Shown here piece by piece: positions 35,926 through 44,180 of a DNA stretch of 64,000 nucleotides; within the stretch, counting starts at the first letter, position 1; each line of letters begins with the position of its first letter. The notes under the pieces are model-generated. The model was given only the letters and a program-made list of their open reading frames with translations. It had not been told where the DNA came from and searched no databases. The position numbers were made by a program, and so were the translations under genes. This stretch comes from Bradyrhizobium macuxiense (GTDB taxonomy: Bacteria; Pseudomonadota; Alphaproteobacteria; Rhizobiales; Xanthobacteraceae). Location of the stretch: positions 310,001 to 374,000 of the forward strand of contig NZ_VITY01000005.1 of NCBI RefSeq assembly GCF_007993935.1, given 5' to 3'.

Positions 35926-36612
35926 TCAGCCGCCGCGAACCGGCGGCATCAGCACCTGATCGCGGCGGCAGGCGCGGCGATCGATTTCCTCGCAGGACCG
36001 GAATTGCAGATCCTTGCTGAGGCAGATCCGCACTTCGCTGAGCCGCTTGCTGTCGCAGGTCACCGAGATCGCGGAGTTGCTGAGCCCGGGATTGGCCTTG
36101 ATGAACGCCGTCTCGAGTTCGTCGGGCGCGACCGTCTTCGGCTCCGACAGTTGCAGGAATTCCTCGGGGATCTTCACCGCGGCGCGGGCCTTGCGGATGG
36201 CTTCGAAATAGGCGCGCTCGCCGAGGCCGGAGCAGGTGCCGTGCTTGTCCCACTCGTTGTAGATCAGTCCGGGCGCCGGCATCAGGTCGAGCATCGAGGT
36301 CATGATGTTGCGGGCGAGCCGCGGCGAGGGGCGCTGGCAGTATTCCGGAAAGCCGCGCTCATATTGCGGCCACAGGCCGTGCACCACGAAGGAGTAGGGC
36401 CGTCCGCCGCACTGCGCCTGCGTGCCGCGGCCGTTGTTGCCGCGCTCGCTCGCCGCCTCGCAGAACGACGGCGACCAGGACAGCGACAGCACGTAGAAAT
36501 CGAACTCGCCCGGCGCATTCTGGCGGCGATCCTGGGCCGAAGCCGCCACCGCTCCGCTCAGAACAAAGGCAATCGAAATCAAAAATCGGGAAATTGTGAC
36601 CAACCGAGGCAT
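35926..36612 (-). CDS. Exported RNase T2-family ribonuclease
   Basis: A 228-residue secreted endoribonuclease. Signal peptide ISRFLISIAFVLSGAVAASA. CAS I is FVVHGLWPQYE with catalytic His78 and CAS II is NEWDKHGTC with Glu120, Lys123 and His124; Cys pairs suggest disulfides. T2 enzymes cut RNA through 2',3'-cyclic phosphates, usually in the periplasm or outside the cell. The start at 36612 follows GAGGGAG; an upstream in-frame GTG has no ribosome-binding site. It ends MPPVRGG. Confidence 0.92.
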   Translation of the reverse strand: MPRLVTISRFLISIAFVLSGAVAASAQDRRQNAPGEFDFYVLSLSWSPSFCEAASERGNNGRGTQAQCGGRPYSFVVHGLWPQYERGFPEYCQRPSPRLARNIMTSMLDLMPAPGLIYNEWDKHGTCSGLGERAYFEAIRKARAAVKIPEEFLQLSEPKTVAPDELETAFIKANPGLSNSAISVTCDSKRLSEVRICLSKDLQFRSCEEIDRRACRRDQVLMPPVRGG

Positions 36613-36670
36613 CAAACGCTCCCTCACGCGACCGTTCGGAGCCTAGCAGGCTACCGGAACATTTCAAGAA

Positions 36671-36708
36671 CAAAAAGCCGCCGGCTGAATGGCGGCGGCT
36701 TCTGTTTT
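36671..36708 (-). terminator. Rho-independent terminator (minus strand)
   Basis: Eight-bp stem aagccgcc/ggcggctt, loop of 11, followed on the minus strand by a T run. It ends transcription of the exported-protein gene at 36726–37202, before the RNase T2 gene. Confidence 0.8.
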
Positions 36709-36725
36709 ACTAATCCGGTCGGAGA

Positions 36726-37202
36726 TCAGGGCCGCGCGGCCTTGCAGGACGGATTATAGGCCCAGTTGCGGTCAAGCCCGGCGACGCACCATTCGACGCC
36801 CTGGTTGAAGCCGGAAAAGCCGCCGTCCTCGATGATCGAATAGTGAACCTTGCGCACCTTGCCGTCGCTCAGCAGCGCGTCACCCGAGCAATAGCGGCGC
36901 GGGATATTGTCGGCCTGCCAGGGCCGGAACGCGGTTTCGTGAACCCCGCTGAAGCCGGTGATGACGAGCGGCGAATTCCAGAAGGTGGCTTCCTTCTCGT
37001 GGAATTGATCGCTGATGGCCGCCAGGGCCTTCTCGCACGGGGCGACATTGCCGTCGTAGCGCGGGCCCGACAGCCAGAAATTCAGCTCGAACGGATTGGC
37101 GGCCTGGGCCGTGCCCCCGAAGGCCAGCGTGCCGACCACGAGTGCGGCGCCGAGGCCAAGCGTGCGGCCGAGTTTGTTGCGGGAGTTGAACAGGTTGCGC
37201 AT
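36726..37202 (-). CDS. Small exported hypothetical protein
   Basis: A 158-residue protein with a signal peptide (LGLGAALVVGTLAFGGTAQA, cleavage near AQA-AN). The mature part has four Cys (ending AVEWC-like and PSCKAARP, and CEKALAA, YCSGDALL), consistent with two disulfides, and aromatic-rich motifs such as NPFELNFWLSGPRYDGNV. Family not recognised; periplasmic. Start 37202 is chosen because the signal peptide begins there. It has its own terminator. Confidence 0.78.
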   Translation of the reverse strand: MRNLFNSRNKLGRTLGLGAALVVGTLAFGGTAQAANPFELNFWLSGPRYDGNVAPCEKALAAISDQFHEKEATFWNSPLVITGFSGVHETAFRPWQADNIPRRYCSGDALLSDGKVRKVHYSIIEDGGFSGFNQGVEWCVAGLDRNWAYNPSCKAARP

Positions 37203-37368
37203 GGGAATCCACCCGATTATCCGATGCGGCGGACGGTGCCGTGAAGCCCCGGCAAGGTCAAGTGCAACGCGGCAACACCTGCCGAGAAGTCCACCTTTAG
37301 CTGCCGGCTCGTTCTTTTCACCGTCGCCGGCGCACTCTATGTTGGCATCCAGCGAAATGGAGTCTGCG

Positions 37369-37668
37369 ATGCGAAGGAAATTGGCTGCGTGCCTGGTTGC
37401 CGTTTGCGGGATGCTGGCCGTCGGTCCGGCGCAAGCCGACTGGATGCAGCCGGTGCCGCCGTTCAAGGGTAATGATACCGGCGGTATCATCGCCTATACC
37501 CTGGCGACCCAGACCGACGCCCGTCAACTCGCCGTCGATCACTGCGCCTCCTATGGCAAGGTCGCCAAGTTCCTTGCGGTGCAGCGCTATCCGGGCGGCT
37601 ACATCTCCTTCGCCTGCCGCTGGGTACCCTATGGCTCGGCGCAGAGGCCGGTGCGCACGCTCTACTGA
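37369..37668 (+). CDS. Small exported hypothetical protein
   Basis: A 99-residue protein with a signal peptide (KLAACLVAVCGMLAVGPAQA) and a short mature domain with two Cys (DHCASYGKVAKFL; ISFACRWVPYG). GGAG lies 9 bases before the ATG at 37369; ATG 37357 is an alternative. No known domain. It is divergent from the 158-residue exported protein and 44 bases upstream of the DUF3617 gene, probably its operon partner. Confidence 0.75.
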   Translation: MRRKLAACLVAVCGMLAVGPAQADWMQPVPPFKGNDTGGIIAYTLATQTDARQLAVDHCASYGKVAKFLAVQRYPGGYISFACRWVPYGSAQRPVRTLY

Positions 37669-37712
37669 GCGCGCCCTCAAATCCTTCGATCGTTCAGCCG
37701 GGAGCTAGCCGC

Positions 37713-38243
37713 ATGACCCGACAGCTTGCCTTGCTTGGCTCTGCCGTTTGCCTTGTCCTGTCGGCCGGCGCCGCAAGCGCCGTGGACCTGCCGATCCGCA
37801 AGGCCGGTCTGTGGGAGATGAAGATGGTGCGGACCGGCGGTCCGATGCCGGAAATCACCATGCAGCACTGCACCGACGAGACCACCGACAAGGAGATGAG
37901 CGCGGCGGCCTCGCCGATGGCCAAGGAAGTCTGCTCCAAGCAGGACGTCCAGAAGACCGCGACCGGCTATGTCAGCGACAGCGTGTGCAGCGTCGCCGGC
38001 ATGTCGATGCAGAGCCATGCCGAGATCGTCGGTGATTTCAATTCCGCCTACACGGTGAAGAGCACCTCCCATGCCGAGGGCGGCGCGGCCGGCTCCCGCG
38101 ACACCACGATGACCATCGAGGCGAAATGGCTCGGCGCCTGCAAGAGCGACCAGAAGCCCGGTGACATCATCATGCCCGGCGGCATGAAGATGAACATCAA
38201 GGACATGGAAAAGCTGAAGGGCCTGCTGCCCAAGCAGAAGTAA
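37713..38243 (+). CDS. Exported DUF3617-like protein
   Basis: A 176-residue protein with a signal peptide (LALLGSAVCLVLSAGAASA), then RKAGLWEMKM, MQHCTDETTDKEM, SVCSVAGMSMQSHAEIVGDF and TTMTIEAKWLGACK, the pattern of DUF3617 periplasmic proteins (a graded beta-sheet fold with paired Cys). The function of the family is unknown. It follows the 99-residue exported protein. Confidence 0.8.
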   Translation: MTRQLALLGSAVCLVLSAGAASAVDLPIRKAGLWEMKMVRTGGPMPEITMQHCTDETTDKEMSAAASPMAKEVCSKQDVQKTATGYVSDSVCSVAGMSMQSHAEIVGDFNSAYTVKSTSHAEGGAAGSRDTTMTIEAKWLGACKSDQKPGDIIMPGGMKMNIKDMEKLKGLLPKQK

Positions 38244-38320
38244 GGCGCAGCGCTTCCGGTTGCGGCCGCGCGCCTGAATGCATCGCCTCTCATGCCGAGA
38301 GGTTGCGACACTGTTCACCC

Positions 38321-38407
38321 CGTCATTGCGAGGAGCGATAGCGACGAAGCAATCCATGCTTCCGCGTACGCCGTGCGATGGATTGCTTCGCTTCGCTCGC
38401 AATGACG
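38321..38407. repeat. Palindromic repeat F1, second copy
   Basis: It starts cgtcattgcgaggagcgata and ends cgcaatgacg, with inner aagcaatcca/tggattgctt arms as in the copy at 2167. It lies 77 bases after the DUF3617 stop. Confidence 0.85.
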
Positions 38408-38757
38408 AGGATAGATCCGTCACCTCCGCTGGTTCGCGCCAGCCGTCAGCGTGCAATGACGCGGACTACGGATCGAAGATGTCGCGCGCGACTGCGCAAC
38501 GCGTGAGCATTGCAGGATGCAATCAACATCGTCGAGAGGGCGCCTTGTATCTCGCGAGCAATCCGAGAGAGCGAAGATGCGCATCGACTGCTTGGTGCTG
38601 ATTGCTTGCTCTCCGTGCTGATAGGTGCTGCGACAATGTGTCGTTTTTGAATCGCTCCAATGTCGCGCGTCGTCCGCGCTTCAAGCGATTCTATTTTGCA
38701 CGTGTGGAATTTCGCTCTTCTCGCCGATAGAAGTCCGCCCCAGTCGATGCCCGCGCA
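38408..38757. other. Gene-poor, lower-GC leader of the TonB receptor gene
   Basis: This stretch has no convincing gene. It is less GC-rich than its surroundings. I looked for a Fur or Irr (TTTAGAA-N3-TTCTAAA-like) box before the receptor gene and found no clear match. Confidence 0.5.
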
Positions 38758-41112
38758 ATGACGAACACGCAGGCTCGATCGAGATCAGTCTGGGGGATGT
38801 GTTCGGTGGGAATGGCTTCGTATCGGAGCAGGCGCAGCTTGCTCGGATCAACGGCTGCGATCAACGCAGCGTTTCTCGGTTCGGTCATGCTTGCGCCAGT
38901 CGGCGCATACGTCGCGAGCGCTCAGGTGCAAACCGGCTCTCCGCAGAACGATGCAAATGTGCTTCCGGCGGTGACGGTGGATCAACCCGGCGCTGCAAGG
39001 AAGCGCAGTGCAGTTGCTTCAAGTCAGAACACCAGGTCTTCGCGCGCGGTCGCGGCGAGCCGACGCAGTCGTGTTGCGGCGCCCGCTCAGAGCCAGGCTC
39101 CGCGGTCGCCGGGCTTAGCCGGCGCGATCGGTACGACGACCGGTTACGTCGCGACCGGCAGCACGGCCGGCACCAAGACCAACACGGCGCTGATCGAGAC
39201 GCCGCAGTCGCTTTCAGTCGTCACGCAGAAGGAGCTCAGGGATCGCAACGTTCAGACGCTCAAGGACGCCGTCAGTTACACGCCTGGCGTCACCACCACG
39301 GCGTTCGGCTATGATCCCAGGTTCGACAGTTTCTACATTCGAGGTTTCGATGCGACCTATACCGGGATCTATCGCGACGGCCTGCGCCAGGGCGGCGGTA
39401 ACTTCGCGATTCCCAAGATCGAGCCTTACGGTCTCGACAGCGTGTCGATCCTGCGCGGCCCGGCCTCGGGCCTCTATGGTCTTGGCTCTCCCGGCGGCAT
39501 CGTCGACGTCACCACCAAGCGACCGCCGTTGACGGCGTTCGGCGAGGTGCAGCTGCAAGGCGGCACCTACGATCGCTACCAGGGCAGCTTCGATATCGGC
39601 GGTCCGGTGCCGGGCAGCGATCAGCTGTATTACCGGCTCACCGGTTTGCTCCGTGACGCAAAGACCTGGTATCCCGGCAACGACGATGATCGCGCCTATA
39701 TCGCGCCGGCGCTGACCTGGCGGCCGGATGCCGATACGTCGTTCACGATCCTGAGCGAATATCAGAGCAGCCGGACCGCCGCGAGCATCGGCAACTTCCG
39801 CACGCCCGACGGACGATTGACCGACATCTACTCGAACGATCCGGCCTTCAGCGCCATGGATCAGAAGCAGTATCGCATCGGCTATGCGTTCGAACACCAT
39901 GTCGACGACGTGTGGACGGTGCGGCAGAACTTCCGCTTCTATCAGGTCGACACGGACGCGAAATACACCCAGATCGATTCGATCGACAGCAGCACCAATC
40001 TCGCGTCGCGCTCCGCCTGGCGGATCCTGGATCGTTTCAACACCGTGACGCTCGACAATCAGGCCGAGGCCAAGTTCAATCTCGGCGCGATCAAGAACAC
40101 GGCGCTGTTCGGCGTCGATTACGGGCACGCCTACTACAACGACAAGATCGGCTACGGAGCAGCTCCCGATCTCAATCTCCTGACCATGAATTACGGCGCC
40201 CAGGCGATCGCGACGCCGGCATTCTCGATCTTCAACAAGCAGTCGACCGACGAGGTCGGCCTCTATGCGCAGGAGCAGGCCAGGCTCGGCGGCTTCATCC
40301 TGACGCTCAATGGCCGTCAGAGCTGGGTGTCGCAAACCACGACGGCAGGTCTCGACGGCGTGCCGTCGACGCAGAAAGCCAACGCCTTCACCGGCCGCGC
40401 GGGCCTCGCTTACGTCTTCGACAACGGCATCGCGCCCTATGTCAGCTACGCGACGTCCTTTGCTCCGCAGGTCGGCGTCGACGCATCGGGATCGCCGTTC
40501 AAGGCGACCGCCGGCGAGCAGAAGGAGGTGGGCATCAAGTACCAGATGCCGCAGCTTCCGGTGCTGCTGACCGCTGCGGTGTTCGACATCACGCAGGACA
40601 ATGTCTTGCGCACTGATCCCGGCAACATGGCCTTCCAGGCCGCAACCGGGCAGGTCGAGTCCAAAGGCGTGGAGCTCGAGGCGAAGCTGGCGCTCAAGCA
40701 GGGCTTCGATCTCACCGCGGCCTACACCCATCTCAACGTCGTGATCACGCAGGGCAATCCCGACACGACCGGCAATGAGCTCTCCGGCATTCCGAGAAAT
40801 TCCTTCGCCGCCTTCGGCAAATACACCTTCCAGTCCGGCGTTCCGGTCGAAGGGCTCGGGCTTGGTCTCGGCGTCCGCTATATCGGAACGAACTTCGGCA
40901 ACGACCAGAACACGTTCCAGAATGCGGCGACGACGTTGTTCGATGCCGTGATCGATTACGATTTGGCCAAGCTCGACCGGCGCTTCCTCGGCGCCACCAT
41001 GCGCGTCAATGCCACCAATCTGTTCGACACGCGCTATCAGACCTGCCAGTCCGGCTACTGCTATGCCGGAGAACGGCGTCAGGTGATCGGCACCTTGTCC
41101 TACCGCTGGTAG
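38758..41112 (+). CDS. TonB-dependent siderophore receptor
   Basis: A 784-residue outer-membrane receptor importing an iron chelate using TonB energy. After a signal-like segment (LLGSTAAINAAFLGSVMLAP) comes a Ser/Arg/Ala-rich region (about 75–125) with a possible TonB box LPAVTVDQP. The plug follows (ETPQSLSVVTQKELRDRNVQ; YTPGV; LRGPASGLYGLGSPGGIVD), then the 22-strand barrel, ending GTLSYRW with the usual terminal aromatic. Siderophore-class receptors such as FhuA/FpvA have this plug. No secretin/STN signalling domain is visible. The start is uncertain: 38758, 38797 and 38812 all lack a good ribosome-binding site. Confidence 0.92.
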   Translation: MTNTQARSRSVWGMCSVGMASYRSRRSLLGSTAAINAAFLGSVMLAPVGAYVASAQVQTGSPQNDANVLPAVTVDQPGAARKRSAVASSQNTRSSRAVAASRRSRVAAPAQSQAPRSPGLAGAIGTTTGYVATGSTAGTKTNTALIETPQSLSVVTQKELRDRNVQTLKDAVSYTPGVTTTAFGYDPRFDSFYIRGFDATYTGIYRDGLRQGGGNFAIPKIEPYGLDSVSILRGPASGLYGLGSPGGIVDVTTKRPPLTAFGEVQLQGGTYDRYQGSFDIGGPVPGSDQLYYRLTGLLRDAKTWYPGNDDDRAYIAPALTWRPDADTSFTILSEYQSSRTAASIGNFRTPDGRLTDIYSNDPAFSAMDQKQYRIGYAFEHHVDDVWTVRQNFRFYQVDTDAKYTQIDSIDSSTNLASRSAWRILDRFNTVTLDNQAEAKFNLGAIKNTALFGVDYGHAYYNDKIGYGAAPDLNLLTMNYGAQAIATPAFSIFNKQSTDEVGLYAQEQARLGGFILTLNGRQSWVSQTTTAGLDGVPSTQKANAFTGRAGLAYVFDNGIAPYVSYATSFAPQVGVDASGSPFKATAGEQKEVGIKYQMPQLPVLLTAAVFDITQDNVLRTDPGNMAFQAATGQVESKGVELEAKLALKQGFDLTAAYTHLNVVITQGNPDTTGNELSGIPRNSFAAFGKYTFQSGVPVEGLGLGLGVRYIGTNFGNDQNTFQNAATTLFDAVIDYDLAKLDRRFLGATMRVNATNLFDTRYQTCQSGYCYAGERRQVIGTLSYRW

Positions 41113-41130
41113 CTCTGGCTTGTTGTTTGG

Positions 41131-41183
41131 ACGCGTTTTCTTCACGCGAACCGGCGTCCAGTTCGCTCGAAAACGCGATGCTA
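41131..41183 (-). repeat. Palindromic element F6 at the histidine kinase stop
   Basis: On the minus strand it reads TAGCATCGCGTTTTCGAGCG then AACTGGACGCCGGTTCGC to GAAAACGCG. The leading TAG is the kinase stop codon. It lies between the convergent TonB receptor and kinase genes. Confidence 0.82.
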
Positions 41184-42566
41184 GACAGGCACCCGCACCT
41201 GCGCCCGCAGGCCGCCCATCGGGCTTTCGCCGAGCATGATATCGCCGCCATGCGAGCGGGCGATGTCGCGGGCGATTGCCAGTCCGAGGCCGGTGCCGCC
41301 TTCATCCTGGTTGCGGGCGTCATCGAGCCGCAGGAACGGCTTGAACACTTCCTCGCGCATGTTGGCGGGGATGCCGGGGCCGTCGTCGTCGACCGTGATG
41401 TTGAGATAGCGGTGGTCGCGCTGGCCGGTGATCGAGATCGTGTTGGCATGGCGCGCCGCGTTGGACACGAGGTTGGCGAGGCAGCGCTTGAACGAGGCCG
41501 GCTTCACCGTGACGACGGGCAGGCCGTGGAACGCGACGGTCGCGGTGTGGCCGTTGCGCTCGGCGTCGCTGCGTAATTCCTCAAGCGCCATCGCCATGTC
41601 GGTCGGCTGCGCCACCTCGCCGGAATCGCCGCGCGCGAAGGCGAGGTAGTCTTCCAGCATCATCGACATCTCGTCGACGTCCTTGCGCATCGCGTCGATC
41701 TCGGGACCTTCACCAATCAGCGCGAGCTCGAGCTTGAAGCGGGTCAGGATGGTGCGCAAATCGTGCGACACGCCGGCGAGCATCGCGGTGCGCTGCTCGA
41801 TCGAGCGCTCGACGCGCGCCTTCATCTCGATGAAGGCCTGTGCCGCGCGCCGCACCTCGCGCGCGCCGCGCGGCCGGAAGTTCGGCGCCTCGCGGCCCTT
41901 GCCGAAACTCTCGGCGGCGTCGGCGAGCCGCAGGATCGGCTTGATCTGGTTGCGCAGGAACAGCACGGCGACGATCAGGAGGATCGTCGAGGTGCCAAGC
42001 ATCCAGAAGATGAAGATCTCCGAATTCGAGGCGTAGGCTGCGCTGCGCTGGGCGAAGATCCGCATCACGGAATCGTCGAGCTGCACGCGGATCTCGACCA
42101 GATTGGACTTGCCGACGGTGTCGATCCAGAACGGACGGCTGATCTGGCGGCCGAGTTGCACCGAGAGGGTCTGGTCGAGCAGCGAGAAGAACGGCTTCGG
42201 CCCCGGCGGCGGCATGTCGCCGGCGGGGAGGAAGTCGACCACCAGCTGCAGCTTCTGGGCGATGTGGCGAAGCTGCGCGCGGTCCTTGTCCTGCGGGTAA
42301 TTCTTGTAGACGTCGATCAGCGCGGCGATGTCGGACACCACCGCGGCCGACAGGCGCCGCGTCACCGTATTCCAGTGCCGCTCCATGAACACGAACGCCA
42401 CCACGGTCTGCAGGATCACCATCGGCACGATCATGATCAGCAGCGCGCGGGCGTAGAGGCCGGTCGGCATCCAGCTCTTGAACGCATTGCCCATCCAGCC
42501 GTTCGCCTTCGAGACGCGCTGCGAGGCGTTCTTGATCAGGGTCAGGCCGGAATCGAGCGTGCTCAT
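41181..42566 (-). CDS. Membrane sensor histidine kinase (EnvZ-like)
   Basis: A 461-residue kinase. TM1 is about 40–61, a periplasmic sensor of about 120 residues follows, TM2 about 183–205, HAMP, then the DHp domain with phospho-acceptor His268 in AGVSHDLRTILTRFKLEL, N box LANLVSNAARHA, G1 DDDGPGIP, and G2 GGTGLGLAIARD. It lies 9 bases after the OmpR-type regulator gene and is presumably its cognate kinase. The signal is unknown. Confidence 0.93.
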   Translation of the reverse strand: MSTLDSGLTLIKNASQRVSKANGWMGNAFKSWMPTGLYARALLIMIVPMVILQTVVAFVFMERHWNTVTRRLSAAVVSDIAALIDVYKNYPQDKDRAQLRHIAQKLQLVVDFLPAGDMPPPGPKPFFSLLDQTLSVQLGRQISRPFWIDTVGKSNLVEIRVQLDDSVMRIFAQRSAAYASNSEIFIFWMLGTSTILLIVAVLFLRNQIKPILRLADAAESFGKGREAPNFRPRGAREVRRAAQAFIEMKARVERSIEQRTAMLAGVSHDLRTILTRFKLELALIGEGPEIDAMRKDVDEMSMMLEDYLAFARGDSGEVAQPTDMAMALEELRSDAERNGHTATVAFHGLPVVTVKPASFKRCLANLVSNAARHANTISITGQRDHRYLNITVDDDGPGIPANMREEVFKPFLRLDDARNQDEGGTGLGLAIARDIARSHGGDIMLGESPMGGLRAQVRVPV

Positions 42567-42575
42567 GCGGTATCT

Positions 42576-43304
42576 TTACGGCGAGGCGACCAGGCGATAG
42601 CCGATGCCGCGGACCGCCTGCAGGAACAGCGGATTGGCGGGATCGTGCTCGATCTTGCGGCGCAGGCGGTTGATCTGCACGTCGACCGCGCGTTCGTTGA
42701 CGGTGCCGCCGGAGGTCAGCTCGGCGCGCGGCACGGTCTCGCCGGGCGCGCTGGCGAGGATCCGCAGCATCTCGCGCTCGCGGTCGGTGAGATGGATGAT
42801 CTCCTCGCCCTGACGCAGCTCGCTGCGTTCGATGTGGAAGATGTAGGGGCCGAACGCGATCTGTTCGACCACCGTGACCTGCGGCGGCGCAGTGCGCTTG
42901 AGGATATTGCCGATGCGCAGCACCAGCTCGCGCGGCTCGAACGGCTTGGCGACATAGTCGTCGGCGCCGATCTGCAGGCCCTCGATGCGGGCCTCCGCCT
43001 CATGGCGGGCGGTCAGCATGATGATCGGCACCGTGGAGGAGGTGCGGATGAAACGGGCGAGGTCGAAGCCGTTCTCGCCGGGCATCATGACGTCGAGGAT
43101 GAGCAGGTCGAAATGCAGCCCGAGCAGCTTGGCGCGCGCGTCGGTGGCGCTCATCGCCGTCGTGACGCGATAGCCTTCGCCGGACAGAAAGCGCGACAAC
43201 AGGTCGCGAATACGCCGATCGTCGTCGACCAGCAGGAGGTGCGGCGCGTCGTCGGCCGGCTCGACCGGCGCGCGCATCATGGTTGCAGCCTGCACCAGGT
43301 TCAC
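42576..43304 (-). CDS. OmpR-family response regulator (PetR-like)
   Basis: A 242-residue regulator. The receiver has Asp27–Asp29, phosphoacceptor Asp71 in LILDVMMPGENGFD, Thr98 and Lys120 (YVAKPFEP). The C-terminal winged helix ends VDVQINRLRRKIEHDPANPL, LQAVRGIGYRL. Its gene is preceded by and overlaps (ATGA) a MarR-type gene, the arrangement of petP–petR in Rhodobacter capsulatus, where PetR is needed for cytochrome bc1 and c gene expression. The assignment rests on that order. Confidence 0.9.
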   Translation of the reverse strand: MNLVQAATMMRAPVEPADDAPHLLLVDDDRRIRDLLSRFLSGEGYRVTTAMSATDARAKLLGLHFDLLILDVMMPGENGFDLARFIRTSSTVPIIMLTARHEAEARIEGLQIGADDYVAKPFEPRELVLRIGNILKRTAPPQVTVVEQIAFGPYIFHIERSELRQGEEIIHLTDREREMLRILASAPGETVPRAELTSGGTVNERAVDVQINRLRRKIEHDPANPLFLQAVRGIGYRLVASP

Positions 43305-43849
43305 TCCCTTGTTTTCTTGCCGCCGCCGAAGATCGCTTCGAGCACCTTGTCAGGATCGTCGCGGTCGATCATCGCGCGGAGGAACTGGCGAACCGTCTCG
43401 ACGCCGGCCGGATCGATGCCGGCGATCGCGCGGTTGATGCGGTCGGTCTGCAGCCCTGCGAGCTTGGCGACCAGCGCCTCGCCCTTCGGCGTGGCGTAGA
43501 GCAGGCGCTGCCGGCGGTCGTTGTTGCCGGTCTTCTGCACGATGTAGCCTTCGTCCAAGAGCTGCTTGAGCACGCGCCCGAGCGATTGCTTGGTGATGCG
43601 CAGGACGTCGAGCAGGTCCGCGACCTTCAGGCCGGGATAGCGGGTGACGAAGTGGATGACGCGGTGGTGGGCGCGGCCGAAACCGAATGCCTCCAGCTCC
43701 TGGTCGGCGTCGCCGACAAAGTCGCGGTAGGCGAAGAACAGCAGCTCGATGATGTCCCAGCGCAGGTCGCGTCCGCCCGCGGCAGGAGCGTGATCGTCTC
43801 CCTGCGAATCGGGCTTGGCTGCCATGCCTGAGAAATTTATGTCAGTCAT
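43301..43849 (-). CDS. MarR-family transcriptional regulator (PetP-like)
   Basis: A 182-residue MarR-type regulator. ELEAFGFGRAHHRVIHFVTR begins the dimer/HTH region, LKVADLLDVLRITKQSLGRV is the recognition helix, and GNNDRRQRLLYATPKGEAL the wing. Together with the OmpR-type gene it overlaps by 4 bases, it looks like petP–petR. The start is uncertain: ATG 43849 (MTDINFSGMAAKP) or 43825 (MAAKPDSQGDD). Confidence 0.86.
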   Translation of the reverse strand: MTDINFSGMAAKPDSQGDDHAPAAGGRDLRWDIIELLFFAYRDFVGDADQELEAFGFGRAHHRVIHFVTRYPGLKVADLLDVLRITKQSLGRVLKQLLDEGYIVQKTGNNDRRQRLLYATPKGEALVAKLAGLQTDRINRAIAGIDPAGVETVRQFLRAMIDRDDPDKVLEAIFGGGKKTRE

Positions 43850-44066
43850 ATTGACGTATCTTGGGTTCAATGTTACAAAACTGCCTGTCACGACGAAACA
43901 TTAGGTCGTTTCGTTCCCGACAGCGTTTGAGTCGGCCTGCAAGAGCCTGTGAGGCGGTTTGGGCCGCAAATTGGACTACCGTGCGATTGTCGAGCGGCAT
44001 TTCGGCAAACATACTGGACTTCAGCATTCCGCAAAAGCATGTCTAAACGGCATGTTGGAGATGGAA

Positions 44067-44156
44067 ACCGGCCCGTGCGGCCGGTGGTGGTGAAGTCCGG
44101 GCCAGCCGAGCCTGGTGGCTCCGGGGGAAACAGGCCGGCGCCCGGTATGGCGCCGG
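44067..44156 (+). promoter_or_regulatory. Structured leader of ilvE (three consecutive stem-loops)
   Basis: Three hairpins lie in the 114 bases before the ilvE start: 44067–44085 (accggcc/ggccggt, perfect 7 bp), 44097–44124 (ccgggcca/tggc-t-ccgg), and 44135–44156 (ccggcgcc/ggcgccgg, perfect 8 bp). No leader peptide rich in Ile/Leu/Val codons and no Rfam class I recognise. The rest of the 331-base gap (43850–44066) shows no gene. Confidence 0.5.
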
Positions 44157-44180
44157 TTCCGACAGCGGAAAGCAAGAAAA

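Noticed and set aside
39214-41145. Very long open frame on the strand opposite the TonB receptor gene (643 codons)
   Set aside because: It is a shadow of the receptor gene: GC-rich third positions remove stops on the opposite strand. It lacks a sensible start, has no recognisable domain, and the receptor on the other strand is clear.
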